Source of the DNA: Lucifuga dentata
Lineage: Eukaryota > Chordata > Actinopteri > Ophidiiformes > Bythitidae
Reading direction: 5' to 3'
NCBI GenBank assembly: GCA_014773175.1
Contig: VXCM01001450.1
Location: 66,609-130,608, forward strand
DNA length: 64,000 nt
Part shown: positions 53,198 to 64,000 of the stretch, one piece after another
How the letters are laid out: every line of letters starts with the position of its first letter
Numbering within the stretch: position 1 is the first letter of the stretch
Program-made: the position numbers and the translations under genes
The notes under the pieces: model-generated
What the model was told of the DNA's origin: nothing
The model's input: the letters and a program-made list of their open reading frames with translations, nothing else
The model's database searches: none

Positions 53198-54240
53198 ATG
53201 CCACTGAATGAAGAGCGAGAGTGTCCTGTGTGCTTCATGGAATACAGTCGCAGTGACCGGATTCCCAGAGTCCTCCACTGCAACCACACCGTTTGTTCCT
53301 CCTGTCTTGAGATCATGTCCACCATGCTGATCGGCGTCTGCACCACGTCCTGCCCGCTGTGCCGCTGGATTACCTGCACCCCGGACAGCCTGTGCTTGTC
53401 CGGTGCCCTGTGGGTCAACACGCACATTTGGGACCAGATCTCACCTCACAAGGAGCTGCAACAAGAAATGTGTGAGACAGAGGAGGAGCAGCTGAAAGAA
53501 ACACTGTGAGTATTTTTAAGAAGAGATACGTTCATATTCCTCCTGATTGGAGTGATGACTGCAGAAAGTTACTGTGTAATCACGGCCTCCGCTAATATTG
53601 GAAAGCATGGCAAATGAAAGCAAAATGGGCTGTGAAAAAAAATGCCTTTATTGTTTATCCTCTTGATCTTTCATTCAAAATATTAACAAAAATACTTTAA
53701 AGCAAAATAATTGAAAGGAAAAAGAAATTCTTGTCATGAAATTCATCATTCATCATCATGTTTTTCTCAATTGTCCTGGTGGCATCTGATTGTAGTTTTG
53801 GAGACTTTTTGACCCCAAGATCCAATTAACATCTGCAATTCTCCAGCATGATGCTTGGAGATTCTTTGTCCATTGGAACCAATGGACCGTGTGTGTATAT
53901 TGACTCCACACACACACGTCCTCTTCCAGGCCTACTGAGAAAAATAATTGTTTCATGGTAACAATTTTTTCCTTTTAATTATTTTACTTTAGTCAAAGGT
54001 TATATTTTTGTTAATATTTTGAATGAAAGATCAAGAGAATAAACATAAAAATATTTTTCTCACAGCCCGTTTTGCATTTACTTATAGAGATTGTGGAACG
54101 GACGCTCTGTATTTCTGATCATCTTTCTCTCTCTGCTGCACTTCAGGACTGTTTCCACACACCATGGGTCTAAATTTCTGAAGTGGCTGAAAACTCTGGG
54201 CTGTGTGCTCCCACAGACAGACCACACGGAGGGCTGCTAA
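53198..54240 (+). CDS. small C3HC4 RING-finger protein, probable E3 ubiquitin ligase
   Basis: Two exons, 53198-53505 and 54147-54240 (TAA), join CT|G in frame to give 133 residues. The chosen ATG sits in a strong context (gccgccATGc). A complete C3HC4 RING follows at once: C9, C12, C28, H30, C33, C36, C52 and C55, in ECPVCFMEYSRSD...CNHTVCSSC...CPLC. The C-terminal part is short and acidic, then ends KWLKTLGCVLPQTDHTEGC. There is no obvious transmembrane segment. The RING most resembles small single-RING proteins of the RNF186/208/224 type, but I cannot assign an orthologue. An upstream in-frame ORF extends to about 53033; that part is more likely 5' UTR or intron. AATAAA is at 54477-54482. 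Confidence 0.8.
53612..54080. repeat. foldback element (family B) in the RING gene intron
   Basis: Left sequence GCAAAATGGGCTGTGA... and right sequence ...TCACAGCCCGTTTTGC form imperfect inverted repeats of roughly 100 bp, which include the identical block TTGATCTTTCATTCAAAATA and its complement. The centre has CATTGGAACCAATG. A third copy of the terminus (CTCATAGCCCGTTTTGC) lies at 54300-54316, after the last exon. It is unrelated to family A and encodes nothing. Confidence 0.75.
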
Positions 54241-54476
54241 TGTCATTCAGCTCCATCCTGGTGCTGCATGCTGGGAAATTTACATAGCACATGAATTTTT
54301 CTCATAGCCCGTTTTGCTTTTGGATCATCTTTGCAAGTTGATCTTCAGGCAGCTCGGGCACCTTCAGGAGCCTCAGCATACTATGACGCTTTCTTCTCTT
54401 TATAAGTATAAAAAAGTTAACAAAGTTATAAAAGTTATCACATTAATTCATGGTTACTTGCATGGAGATCAAGATA

Positions 54477-54514
54477 AATAAAATGAGAAGTTGTGGACTT
54501 GTGGTTGTTTTATT
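54477..54514. terminator. back-to-back poly(A) signals
   Basis: AATAAA on the plus strand (54477-54482) suits the RING gene. TTTATT on the plus strand (54509-54514) is AATAAA on the minus strand and suits the hipk1 3' end. The facing hexamers are 26 nt apart. Confidence 0.5.
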
Positions 54515-55996
54515 GAAAACAGTGACAGTGAATTATTTAAGATGAAATCTTTTCCCTGAATTAGTCCTACTAAACAGAATCTAAACTACACTATGTTAAG
54601 ATGAAACACAGTTAAATATTCAGACATTCAACACAAAACTGATGCAAAACACAACAGAGAAGAATTTACTGAAACGCTTTCATAACTCACAACAATCCAA
54701 GACTGAAGGTGGTGGGAAGGAAGTTTTTTGTTTTTTTTTTCCTGCTGGTACAGTGTCACTGAACAGATGTGTGTCACATCTGGATCAACTCACACGATCG
54801 AACGATAATTGCTAAGTTTGCATGAAAAATGAAGAGTTATTCAGACACGATTGTGTTTATGGCATGTTTCATACACCTGGTTAGAGAAACATTTCAGATT
54901 TGCAATGTTTATGGTGATTTATGTCATAAATGCTAAATCAGCTTTTGAGTTGTTGCTCAGATTGTGTCTTCGTACTTCAGTCACTCTGTACAGCAGTAAG
55001 CTTTTTATAATTTCCTGATTTTCATTTCCACAGTGTCTGCTCATTTAAATACAAGGAACAGAACAAAATGAGTTGTTTAATATATATATATATATTTGGA
55101 AAAATTGGCCATAAATCCATTTAATAATTAGTAGGATGAAAACAGTAAGGGCCTAATGTAGAATTCACAGAAATTACCAATTGGACATAACTTGTATTTT
55201 AAGGAGAGAGATCTTAAACATTTTAGTTTTTTTTTCCTTCTGTTTTTTTATACTTTAAAACAAGCTTTTCACGTCATTCCTCACACTCCTCTTTACTACA
55301 TAAATACATTCAGCACTCTGTTGATACAGTTAAAACTTCTATTGCATAAGGACGTGATTTATCCTCCCTAAATACTGTCGCTACGTTAAGAGAATCACAT
55401 GTGCATTTAAATTAAACAGATCCATCACAGTTGAACCTTTCTCAGCTTAAACTTATTTAACATCTTCATGATCACTTCACCTTCCTTTTCCTACCTTATA
55501 CTGACACAACATAATTTAAACATAGTAAAAGACTTTTTTGTGAGTAAACAAAGACATGGTTAAGGATACAGTCATGAATATGTTTGCTAAAACACAGGGG
55601 CTCAGTTAATTCGTGTGAAGCCATTTCAACAAGGCTCATTAAAAACAAATAACTTGTGACGTTCTATTGGTGAGCCCGTCTTGAGAAAATCTCCACATGA
55701 ACCCCTCAGATCAACAGGTGTAAAGTACATTTACCACAATGCCTTAGTTGTGCATCTCAATAAGACGGGGATAAAATATGAGCTGTAAATGAAAAGTGGA
55801 GGAGGAATAACGATACAACATCAAATAATACCAGCAGACATTTCAAAACACTAAAACAGTCTAAAAGAGCATTTCAAATTAATAAAATAAGTGACTAAAC
55901 CCGCTTCATCTACCAACAGCTGTTCAACTACAAATTGAGTTTAAAAGTCGCTTTGTGGTGGTGTGTGAGGACGGATTTTAAAGCACGTGATTTTTT
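54515..55996 (-). other. hipk1: probable hipk1 3' UTR
   Basis: This AT-rich stretch between the hipk1 stop codon (55997-55999) and the minus-strand AATAAA at 54509-54514 would make a 3' UTR of about 1.5 kb. No exon or repeat element was recognised in it except a short TA run near 55081. Confidence 0.45.
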
Positions 55997-58900
55997 TTAT
56001 AGGTAGGGGTACTGTGTGAGGCGTCGCGGGCTGAGCTGGTAAGCGCTGTAAGCTTCGGCCCGCGGCGTCACGCTGACGTACGGTGAGCCGGTAGTGAACT
56101 GATGCTGGTAGGCTGCGGGCAGCCCGTGCAGCAGACTGCTGACTGAATCCTTACGACTGGCCGAGTCTCTCCTGGAGGAGGAAGATGAGGTGTACGTTGC
56201 TGCATAGGCAGAGGGCGAGTGCCCGTGTCCGTGTCCGCGACCCAGCAGCTGTTCCATGGCCTGAGACGCTGAGGAGAGCGCAGTGGATGCTGGGTAACTG
56301 TACAGGCCAGAGCCACACGCAGAGACTGAAGCCAGAGCAGACATGTCTTGGAAGTTGTAGTGGGAGGCCGAGACGGCTGGTGGGAATGTCTGCTGGCGAC
56401 GCAAAGATGAACTACTGTGGGTCCCCCCGGAGCGCTCCTGGGACGAGGAGACTGCCGGCTGAACCTGGACAACAACAAAAAAGCTCTCAGTATACATACA
56501 ACGACACCTTTCATAAACTCAGAAATGTGTTGTACAGCAAAATGATTTCATTCTGTTTGTTTTCTTTGGAACAGATGATTTCACACACGCACACCAAACA
56601 GGTAAGCAGAGTGACTAATTTAGTGACTCACGAGTCAGTAAATTAGAGTCAAAGTCAAGTCTCAAGTCTCCATGGTGGTTCCATTTTAACATTACTGTTT
56701 ATCGAAAAATTAATGACCTGTTCTTTGTTTTTATAATAACTGATAGGACTAAATAAGAACCACCACTAGATCTTAGACACGCTTTACAAAATACAGTAGT
56801 TACATTTTAAATGAAGAAAAAACCAGTTGATTCAACTGCTATCAAAAATGAATTTTTCACTTGAACAGCTCAAAAACTAACACATTACATATAAATGTAA
56901 CTGAACTGAAGACAAGGACACAACTACTAGACCTACTGTAGTTTTGTAGGGATTATTTGAAGCTGTGAAATGTTTTATTTTATTAATTTTGCATCTATTC
57001 GCTGCAATATGAAACAATACAAATGGCAGCAACACTGCACATTTGTCCACCTGAATAATGCAAGCTAGCCTGCATAAGCAAAAACTTAATGTTGTAATAT
57101 GGTTACAACACAAAGTGGTAAAAGTAATCAAGCATCTTGGATAAAAGTGGGCTAAATTTGGCTGTGTGAAAGTTTTGGCAACAATTAGGTAACGTTACAC
57201 ACAAACGTTAACGTAGAATGATAAACAAGCCCTCTTTTCAACCAAACCTGACTTCTTATAGTCACCAGGATGTCATTACATATATTGTTGCTGAGGAAAA
57301 CATTTCAAAGCAACACATATAACAGATAGCAGGAACTGGGTTGAGGCTAATTAGCATTAGCTTAATGCCTAGCTACAACACTGACCTATCCGGGTGACTT
57401 TTCAAGTGCTTTATAAAGTTGGAGATCATTGTCCCGGTGTCTTATATGGTTTTCCCACATTGTTTACAAGAGGAACTTCTTCTGTTGAGCCCAAGGGACT
57501 TGTAATCCCTGTAGGATTCTACATTTGGGATAGATCCCAACGAGAAAGCCACGCTGCCAGAGGCGAAGCACATTCTTTGTTGATACCGCTCAACGTCACG
57601 TCTCCCCTGTTCTAAGCAACTGTGCACACAGCCACCGCACCTTGATTTAGGGATCAGGGAGAGTTGTAAAACTCAATGTTTCCTTTCTGTAAACATGTCC
57701 ACTGTGTCTCAAAGACTCTTATTGGTCATGAGTCATCTTCAATAAGTCTGAGCCAAAAAGTTGCAAGTCAAATCAAAAGTCAATTTAGGGGCGATTTAAG
57801 TATGACTTAAGGCCATGTCACAAACTCGAGTTCACATGTTTGCAGGTAAGTGACCGGAAGCCTCACCTGGCTGAGGTTTAAAGGGTGTGACTGGCTTGGC
57901 ACCAGGCCGTGGTGTTCCACGCTCTCTCCTGAACTGCAGGGCTGCTTATTGGATGATCTCTTGGGCTTCATGTAGTTCACTGAGAATCACAGTGTATTTA
58001 ATTATTAAGTTTTTAAGCCCAAACCCCAAAACAGAACAGCGTTACGGATAATACACAGATGGACAAGTGATCCTCACCAGTCTCTAGACGGCCACGTGAA
58101 ACTCCGCCCCTCTCAGTCATCTGGGTTTTGACTGAAGGTGCCACCACTGCCAGGGACTTGGCGTGGCGTGAGGACACGGTGCTGGTGGGGATCAGGGTGC
58201 GGGGCAGAGGAGTGAGGGGGCTGGCAGTCGATGAATCTGAATCATGCACAGTCACACAGCTGATAACATTGGTCCGCTGGCTCAGAGTACTAACGCTACA
58301 CAAACAGAACAGAGAAAGTATTTCACTTCATGAATGATGAAATGATTCATATGTACAAGAGAAATAGTTTGATATGTAAGAGAGTTTCACTAAATAAAAT
58401 CCTTCCATGTGTAGTGTAACAATAAACTAGAGCTCTTATCAATCTTGCATCATAGTGGGAACCGTTCACGTGTGACTTGTTCTGACCTGGCAGGATGGAA
58501 CTTGCGCTCATCCTCCGTGTCGGTGTCGCTGTGAATCGTGATGATGCTGACTGCCGGGCTGGGTGTGTCTGAGATGACGATTGGCTGGGACAATGTGGCG
58601 CTGGAGCTCAGAGGACTTGCACCGCTGCTGGTCAGTAACGATCCAGTAGATACACCCCTTGGCACACATAAAGCAATTTCAAGGTTCACCCCAAAGACAA
58701 ATGTGATTTGGACTGGGATAAGAGACAAACCAGATTGTACAGAATTGTTTAAAAGTCTTGGTGATGGGTGATTTATGTTTAAACCTACTGGACGGGAAAA
58801 ACTCAAAAATGCTTATTGCTAATAAAGCTTTAATCTTTTTGACCTGTTTTTTATTTGCTCATAATTTACTTTTAATACATTACCTTTAAATAAATCAGAT

Positions 58901-61900
58901 TCTTTTGCTCAGAGATGCTCTTGTAAACTACAAAATATCTGAAATCTTGTTTACAAACCATTTGATAAAGTTCTCTACCAAACTGTCACCTTCTACACCA
59001 CAATTCTGAAGTTTCTGAACACACTGTATTTATATATTTTTGTGTCATCTCTTGTTATATGCTTAAACATCTGAGACTGCAGCTTACACCGTCTAAAGGC
59101 ATCAGGAAACCAATCAGCACAGTGCCCTCATCTGGCAGACCTGCAATACTGCATGTTACACACAGGAACATCACGTGTTCAAACTGCTATAGCTGCTTGT
59201 TCCAAGTGATCAAGATCGAGAAGTTTTTCAGCCATTTCCAGTAACATAAAACACTTCACATTCATTTACACATATTCCTAATGTCCATTTGCCAATTGTA
59301 GATTATGAATTACAGTATAACACCAATACCTGAGATTTAACCAAAAATTCTAAAATACAGAAATATAGGGTTTAAAGGACCATACCCTAGTTTTGCATGT
59401 TCGAGCCCAATAAATATAACCCACACATACATGTTACATTTTGTTCTTTGTAGCTCCGTGTTGGATAGATTAAATAAAGTTACTTCAACAAAAACATAAC
59501 AGAATGTTTGCTGTGTGCTGTGATGGATTACGTATCTCAAGCGTGTTTCAAGTCTCTACAAGCTGATTTTTCTATAGTGTACTGGCAAGAACTAAAACCA
59601 ATGGCAGTGTGGAAGGTAGGAAAAACAATGCTGATATTTACCACTCCAATAGTATTTTTTGGAAAATTGCTGGCAGTAACCGTAATGTGCATGCGGGTTG
59701 TATTTATTGGGCTAAAACATGTAAAACCACCGTATGGTCCTTTCAAATTTTTAGCTGGTATTGCATTGTATGCAAATTTCCAATTGTTACTTAAGATATC
59801 AAAACAGTCAACTGAAGCAGTTTTGGGGTACAAAGCAAAATGACAGAGAGAAAGTGCAGGACGTGTGCTGCTGGTGTGACGGCATGAAACTAAGAAAAAT
59901 CAAATCATTACTTTTTTCTCATCAGTAATGATTTGATTATTAGAGCTGCACTAACCTATTTCTATTCTCCCCACGTCTGGCTTTGACCTTCTTCCTCTCC
60001 TGCTGAGTCCTGCCTTGGGCTGTGTTCCTGTTGGGGGGAAAATTCAAACAAGTGACCAAAATTAAGTCACAGAACTTAAAAAAAAAACTGTGCCTTATAC
60101 AATGGTACATAGGTGTTAGCAGGTGAAAAACTGAATTTTACGATCAATGTATCATATTAACATTTGATTTTGAAAGATTAAAGGATTTGGCAAACTACCA
60201 TAAAAACTAAAAAGTGGTTGTATGTTTTGAAAAATGGTTGGCAGCAACAATACGTGTATGCAGGTGGTATTTATTGGGCTCAAACATGCAAAACCACTTA
60301 AGATGCTTGTTTTTAAACTAAAAAAAAAAAAAATTACAAAACTCATGTCACACAGCAAATAAGCACAATACATTCTGAAAAACTGCGATAAACTTCTCAA
60401 ATGACCATACACTGATAATGCATTTGTTTACATTGTGTACACAATAATGTACATCCGTATGTGGACTGTAACACCATGACTCACGTCTACATGTGTGTGT
60501 ATGTGTGGACTTCAATGCTATGACTTGCCTCCAGCTATGGCCCTGCTGGGTGGCAGCATCTGTGTGAACCGTTTCCAGTGGCGACTCTGCAACAGCAGAC
60601 TGGTGGGCAGAACTATGGATGGCCACGCCTGGAACCTGCTGCCATGACGACGGTATGAGGATCTGCTGGGTGCCAGTGGGCCAGGCCTGCTGAGGAAAAC
60701 AACCAACTCTTCAGCATGTGTGACAACAAGGTAAAACATTTATCAGTATCGACAAATAATCTGATTTGCAGGGCCAGACAGATTGAGCCATGCTGAGAAA
60801 TAAAGCGATTGCCAATCTTCTTTACAGGCAAAAGCACAAAGCTAGAAAAGCGAGCAACCTTTCCCAAGCCATTCCTTTATTAGCAGTGCCCTGCAATGAA
60901 TCCACAAGGTAATATCATGCAAAACACTGACAATAAAGCACCATAAACTGTCAGTTCAGTCAGAATAAATATACACAAAAATCATGGTGCCTGTTAAAGG
61001 AAGAATCATTGAAGAGAGAGATTAGTTTCGTTCGCTGAGACCAGAATCTCTGCTGGCAAGCTGTCTCGGGAGAGTCATGCCACATATTTTGGGGCTGGAA
61101 CAAAAGATGTGTCAGGCTGTTGAGTGGGGATTTAATTGTGCTTGTGCAGCTGCAACCTCCTTCGCTGAAACCGAGAAAAGAAAGGACAAGAGCGAGAAGC
61201 TGCAAGCAAAGCACAGAGCAAGTCAGCGACACATGCGCTCCATGCCCTTAGCAGACCTACGGGATAAGAATGCAGTGAAAGGAAGAGTGAGAATGCTGTG
61301 GTGATGAGATGCCCAAAAAACATGGATTTGTTCCTTTAGAGTAGGAAAGAAATTCTACATTTTTTCCATTTTGATCAAAGTTTATGAGGGTTTTTTTTTT
61401 TTTTTAATACTTTAAGCCTACCGTGAGGCATATCAAGAAGATTGATGATTTTCCTACAAATAAGCATTGATCAACAAAGTAAACTGGTAAAAAGGGAAAA
61501 TGTAGAAATAATGCATAAAACAAGACCAGCCCCACACAAACTGGTAGGAGGAGATGGAAAAATTGCAAACAAATGGAAAAAAGTGGGGTAGAAGAGAACT
61601 GGCATTGTTAGTGGTAGAGGGAGTAAGGATTAGGGAGTAAGGACTCCTGAGTGTGCATGTGCGTCCTTCTTCAGGAACATCATGGCAGTTTTACCAGCAC
61701 AGTGGCTGTATGCTCCAGGAGGGTGGGCCGACCCACCCCAGTGCTCAGCCCGAGGGGCAGAGAATACTGGGGGGCTATGCCTGCTGAGGGGGGGTNGTAG
61801 GATAGGGGAGGGCAGGGTTAAGACAGAATGAAAGGCAACGTCCCTCAAGTTTGAATCATGTTTAGACTATGGGATCAGAGTTGCTAAAAATGCATGAAAA

Positions 61901-63531
61901 ACCACACGCACAACTGATACACAACAATTGAGTCAAGATGTCTGCAACACAAAACCTCTGCAGACGACAGCAGTTATTCCTAATTTTTTAAAACTCAAAG
62001 TAAAGAGCTTTTCGAGCTGGAGGAGGGTCCTGAACTCAACATCTGGGCCTCCAGCCACAAATGGAGGCAAGAAATAAGGAAGGCGTCGTCTTGCAAGTAG
62101 AAGTCCAATCAGAAGTGAAGCTTAAAGCTGCAGAAATGCAAACAACATGGCAGCATTGACAATGAAGTGTTATAGCATGAAACTATGCTATTAACCTACT
62201 ACATCTGTGTGAATGTATTAAGGAAGAACAATATTCACACCAAGGCAGAAACTTTTTAATTAGTTTAGGTAGTTTAAATTATTGTTGAATTAAACAGTTT
62301 AAATTATTTCATACAATTTACACTCCAATAGCTTTTATTTATTTTTAATTGATTCATCAAAATAAGATTTTATGATGCACTACATCTTTGCAGAAAGAAT
62401 CGAGAAAAACAAAGTTGGACTAAATAGTTACACATAGTGCATTTAATAAAAATAATACATAACCAACGGAATTAAAATCTAAATCCTAATCTTAATTCTT
62501 AAGTAAGATTAATATTCATAATTAAATATGATATACTCCACATACGTGTGAGAAGCACTTCAAAATGCAGTTAATTACGGTAGTGGTAGTGTGCCTGCAG
62601 CGTGCTGGGGTCATTACGGTAATCCTACAGCTGCCTGGCAGCAAAATGGCAGGATCCTTTACCCAGAGCTTGCTGCTGTGGTGTGTTTATGGTGAGTGGG
62701 CTGGGAGCAGGCTGGGTTTTAAATAGCTCTATGTGCAGACACGCCAGGCTGTAGCAGTGTGTTTGTATTTTAGAAAGTGCAGCAGCTATATCTTGCAACA
62801 TACTACAAAACTCCAGATGCCTGACATCTTGGGGGTGTTGGAGCCAAACATTTCTATTTCTGAACTGGTTGTGACTGTTGTGCTTCATTGGTTTAACACT
62901 AATAGACTAGCTCACTAATGGTGTTTTTCTCTTTACAACCATGTGCAGATTTTAGATTGTTGCTGTGGAGCTTCGGGAATGCCTAATTGATGTGTACTTG
63001 GGTTTTAGTGTAAATAAAGTTTTCTTAATTTGGACCACAGTAGCTGTTCTTGTGCCATGTGGTAATTTAGCTACACCTATAAATAATCACAATTCAAATC
63101 AGTCACAATAAGTAATCACAGTTAGATTTTTCTAACCAAATCGTTCATGCGTAATTACACACCTACTGTGAATCCTGTGGACTATTTTTTTTTTTTAGTA
63201 TGCTAAAGGAATTTCAGTGAAACACATTCAAAGCAACTAACAATGACAGGAAGAATGGCAGCAGCTATGAACAGCAGTAAATGCACTACCCGTTTCTGGT
63301 TGAGTCATACAAAGAAAACATGGCATTATAATCATTATATATAAAACCTCCACTGTTTTGAAAGGATTATCCCCTTAACATTGTCTGAAACATAACACAC
63401 AAACACCTTGAAGGTATTACCTGTGTCAGTACACTTGGCTGGATCTGCAATGACTGAGCAGACTGGTTCTGAGGTACTATGGGCACAGAGTTCTCCATCC
63501 TCATGGGGAAACTGGAGCTCTTACTGGATGA
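55997..63531 (-). CDS. hipk1: HIPK-family kinase, C-terminal exons (probably HIPK1; kinase domain outside window)
   Basis: HIPKs are nuclear serine/threonine kinases that act as transcriptional co-regulators. Transcribed right to left, the exons are 63531-63421, 60689-60529, 60027-59956, 58657-58487, 58295-58078, 57979-57867 and 56464-55997 (stop 55999-55997). All are in frame and give 437 residues of the non-catalytic C-terminal half. Markers are [36 protein letters not shown], the SUMO-interacting core [20 protein letters not shown] followed by [54 protein letters not shown] and the end [20 protein letters not shown], RRQQxF and YQHQF point to HIPK1 over HIPK2 or HIPK3, from memory. The last exon also has a GHGHGH run and a Ser-rich stretch. 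The kinase exons lie beyond 64000. Confidence 0.88.
59373..59743 (-). repeat. MITE family A (A9) in hipk1 intron
   Basis: It starts TTAAAGGACCATACCC and ends CGTATGGTCCTTT. It is a shorter, internally deleted copy (about 370 bp) whose core has GAACTAAAACCAATGGCAG. Confidence 0.8.
60090..60300 (+). repeat. MITE family A, 3' fragment (A10) in hipk1 intron
   Basis: Only the right half is present: the TTGATTTTGAAAGATTAAAG block, then AAATGGTTGGCAGCAACA and GGGCTCAAACATGCAAAACC. The GGTCCTTTAA terminus is lost. Confidence 0.65.
61695..61783 (-). CDS. hipk1: hipk1 probable cassette exon
   Basis: On the minus strand a TCTTAAC branch-like site and pyrimidine tract precede CTCAGCAG. Then comes a frame reading [29 protein letters not shown], ending at a donor CTG|GTAAAA (61695/61694). 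This resembles the HIPK1 segment ending GRPALVEQTAAVL that directly precedes QAWPGGTQQ, and here the next exon begins QAWPTGTQQ. However, joined to the upstream visible exon (63421, phase 0) the frame would hit a stop, so an unseen exon or a sequence error at the N (61796) and C-run is required. Confidence 0.5.
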
Positions 63532-64000
63532 CTGTAACCCTGGAAATCAATCCAACACAAAGACATGGATTAATGACATCCTGATTACAGAAACCAGGAG
63601 AAGCCCTGAGCTTGTTTTCAGAAAGAAGAATCCACAAGCTGGGTTATTCCAAAACACACCGGGATACTGTAGCATGTAAACACCTCGTACTGGTTTCTAA
63701 TCACAGCCTGCTCTCTGCACTGACATCTGCAAGAATGTCTGTGACTCAACTGATACTGTAGTTAGTAAACAAACAATAGGTTGATAAATGATGCAATTAT
63801 TACCATGTATCTTGACACCAATCAAAGAAGACATTTAGGCTAGTGCATGTGGCTCTTGCTTTTGATTACTGCTGACGACACAAAGAGGTAAATTTACAAG
63901 ACCGTGTTAAATGCAAATATGTCCAACAAGCATTTAATATTACTGGGATTTAACCATACTTGGTGCAGAAATGACTTTGGGGGGGGGGGGGGGGGGGGGG

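Noticed and set aside
59508..59843. Recurrent open frame with [17 protein letters not shown] peptide, also seen near 4830, 21350, 33846 and 36789
   Set aside because: It appears only in MITE family A copies and the frame is interrupted differently in each; similarity reflects shared repeat ancestry, not a selected protein.
61077..61304. 75-codon plus-strand frame rich in Lys/Arg
   Set aside because: It lies in a hipk1 intron, has no recognisable domain and no splice support.
63979..64000. Terminal G-run
   Set aside because: Probably the edge of a further assembly gap; no biological reading is supported.

Overview
The window is nuclear DNA of a vertebrate, almost certainly a teleost fish. 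It shows small coding exons with GT-AG splice sites in AT-rich introns, dense CA/GA microsatellites, several fish-type transposon families and four genes that are vertebrate orthologues or vertebrate-like. The order acap3 then ube2j2 matches the conserved neighbourhood on human 1p36.33. The next gene to the right, a HIPK-family kinase that looks like hipk1, is not in that human neighbourhood as far as I recall.

Layout. Positions 1-9733 are non-coding and are read as the first long intron of acap3, whose start-codon exon lies left of the window. From 9734 to 35860 there are 23 plus-strand exons of acap3, an Arf GTPase-activating protein with BAR, PH, ArfGAP and ankyrin domains. They include a 12-nt microexon, and a GC-rich patch at about 25.7-26.3 kb looks like an internal promoter. 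The acap3 3' UTR and intergenic repeats fill 35861-41900. The plus-strand gene ube2j2 (ER tail-anchored ubiquitin-conjugating enzyme) runs from a probable 5' exon near 41.98 kb to its stop at 49968, with a hAT transposon in one intron. A small two-exon RING-finger gene lies at 53198-54240 (+). From 63531 down to 55997 the minus strand carries the last seven constitutive exons, plus one probable cassette exon, of the HIPK gene. It converges tail-to-tail on the RING gene.

Functionally the genes are independent: Arf6-type membrane traffic (acap3), ER-associated ubiquitination (ube2j2), a probable E3 ligase (RING gene) and a nuclear kinase (hipk1). No operon-like or defence-type system is present. 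The noteworthy content is transcript architecture (possible BAR-less acap3 isoform, microexon, tandem acceptors, a GC-AG intron, an overlapping upstream ORF), at least ten copies or fragments of one palindromic MITE family, a second foldback element, a hAT element with a perfect 8-bp target duplication, and perfect hairpins.

Assembly caution: eighteen single-N positions and one 17-N run occur. Six single Ns are flanked by exact 61-67 bp direct duplications, which are almost certainly unmerged contig overlaps. One falls inside an acap3 coding exon and breaks its frame on paper; another duplicates a splice acceptor.
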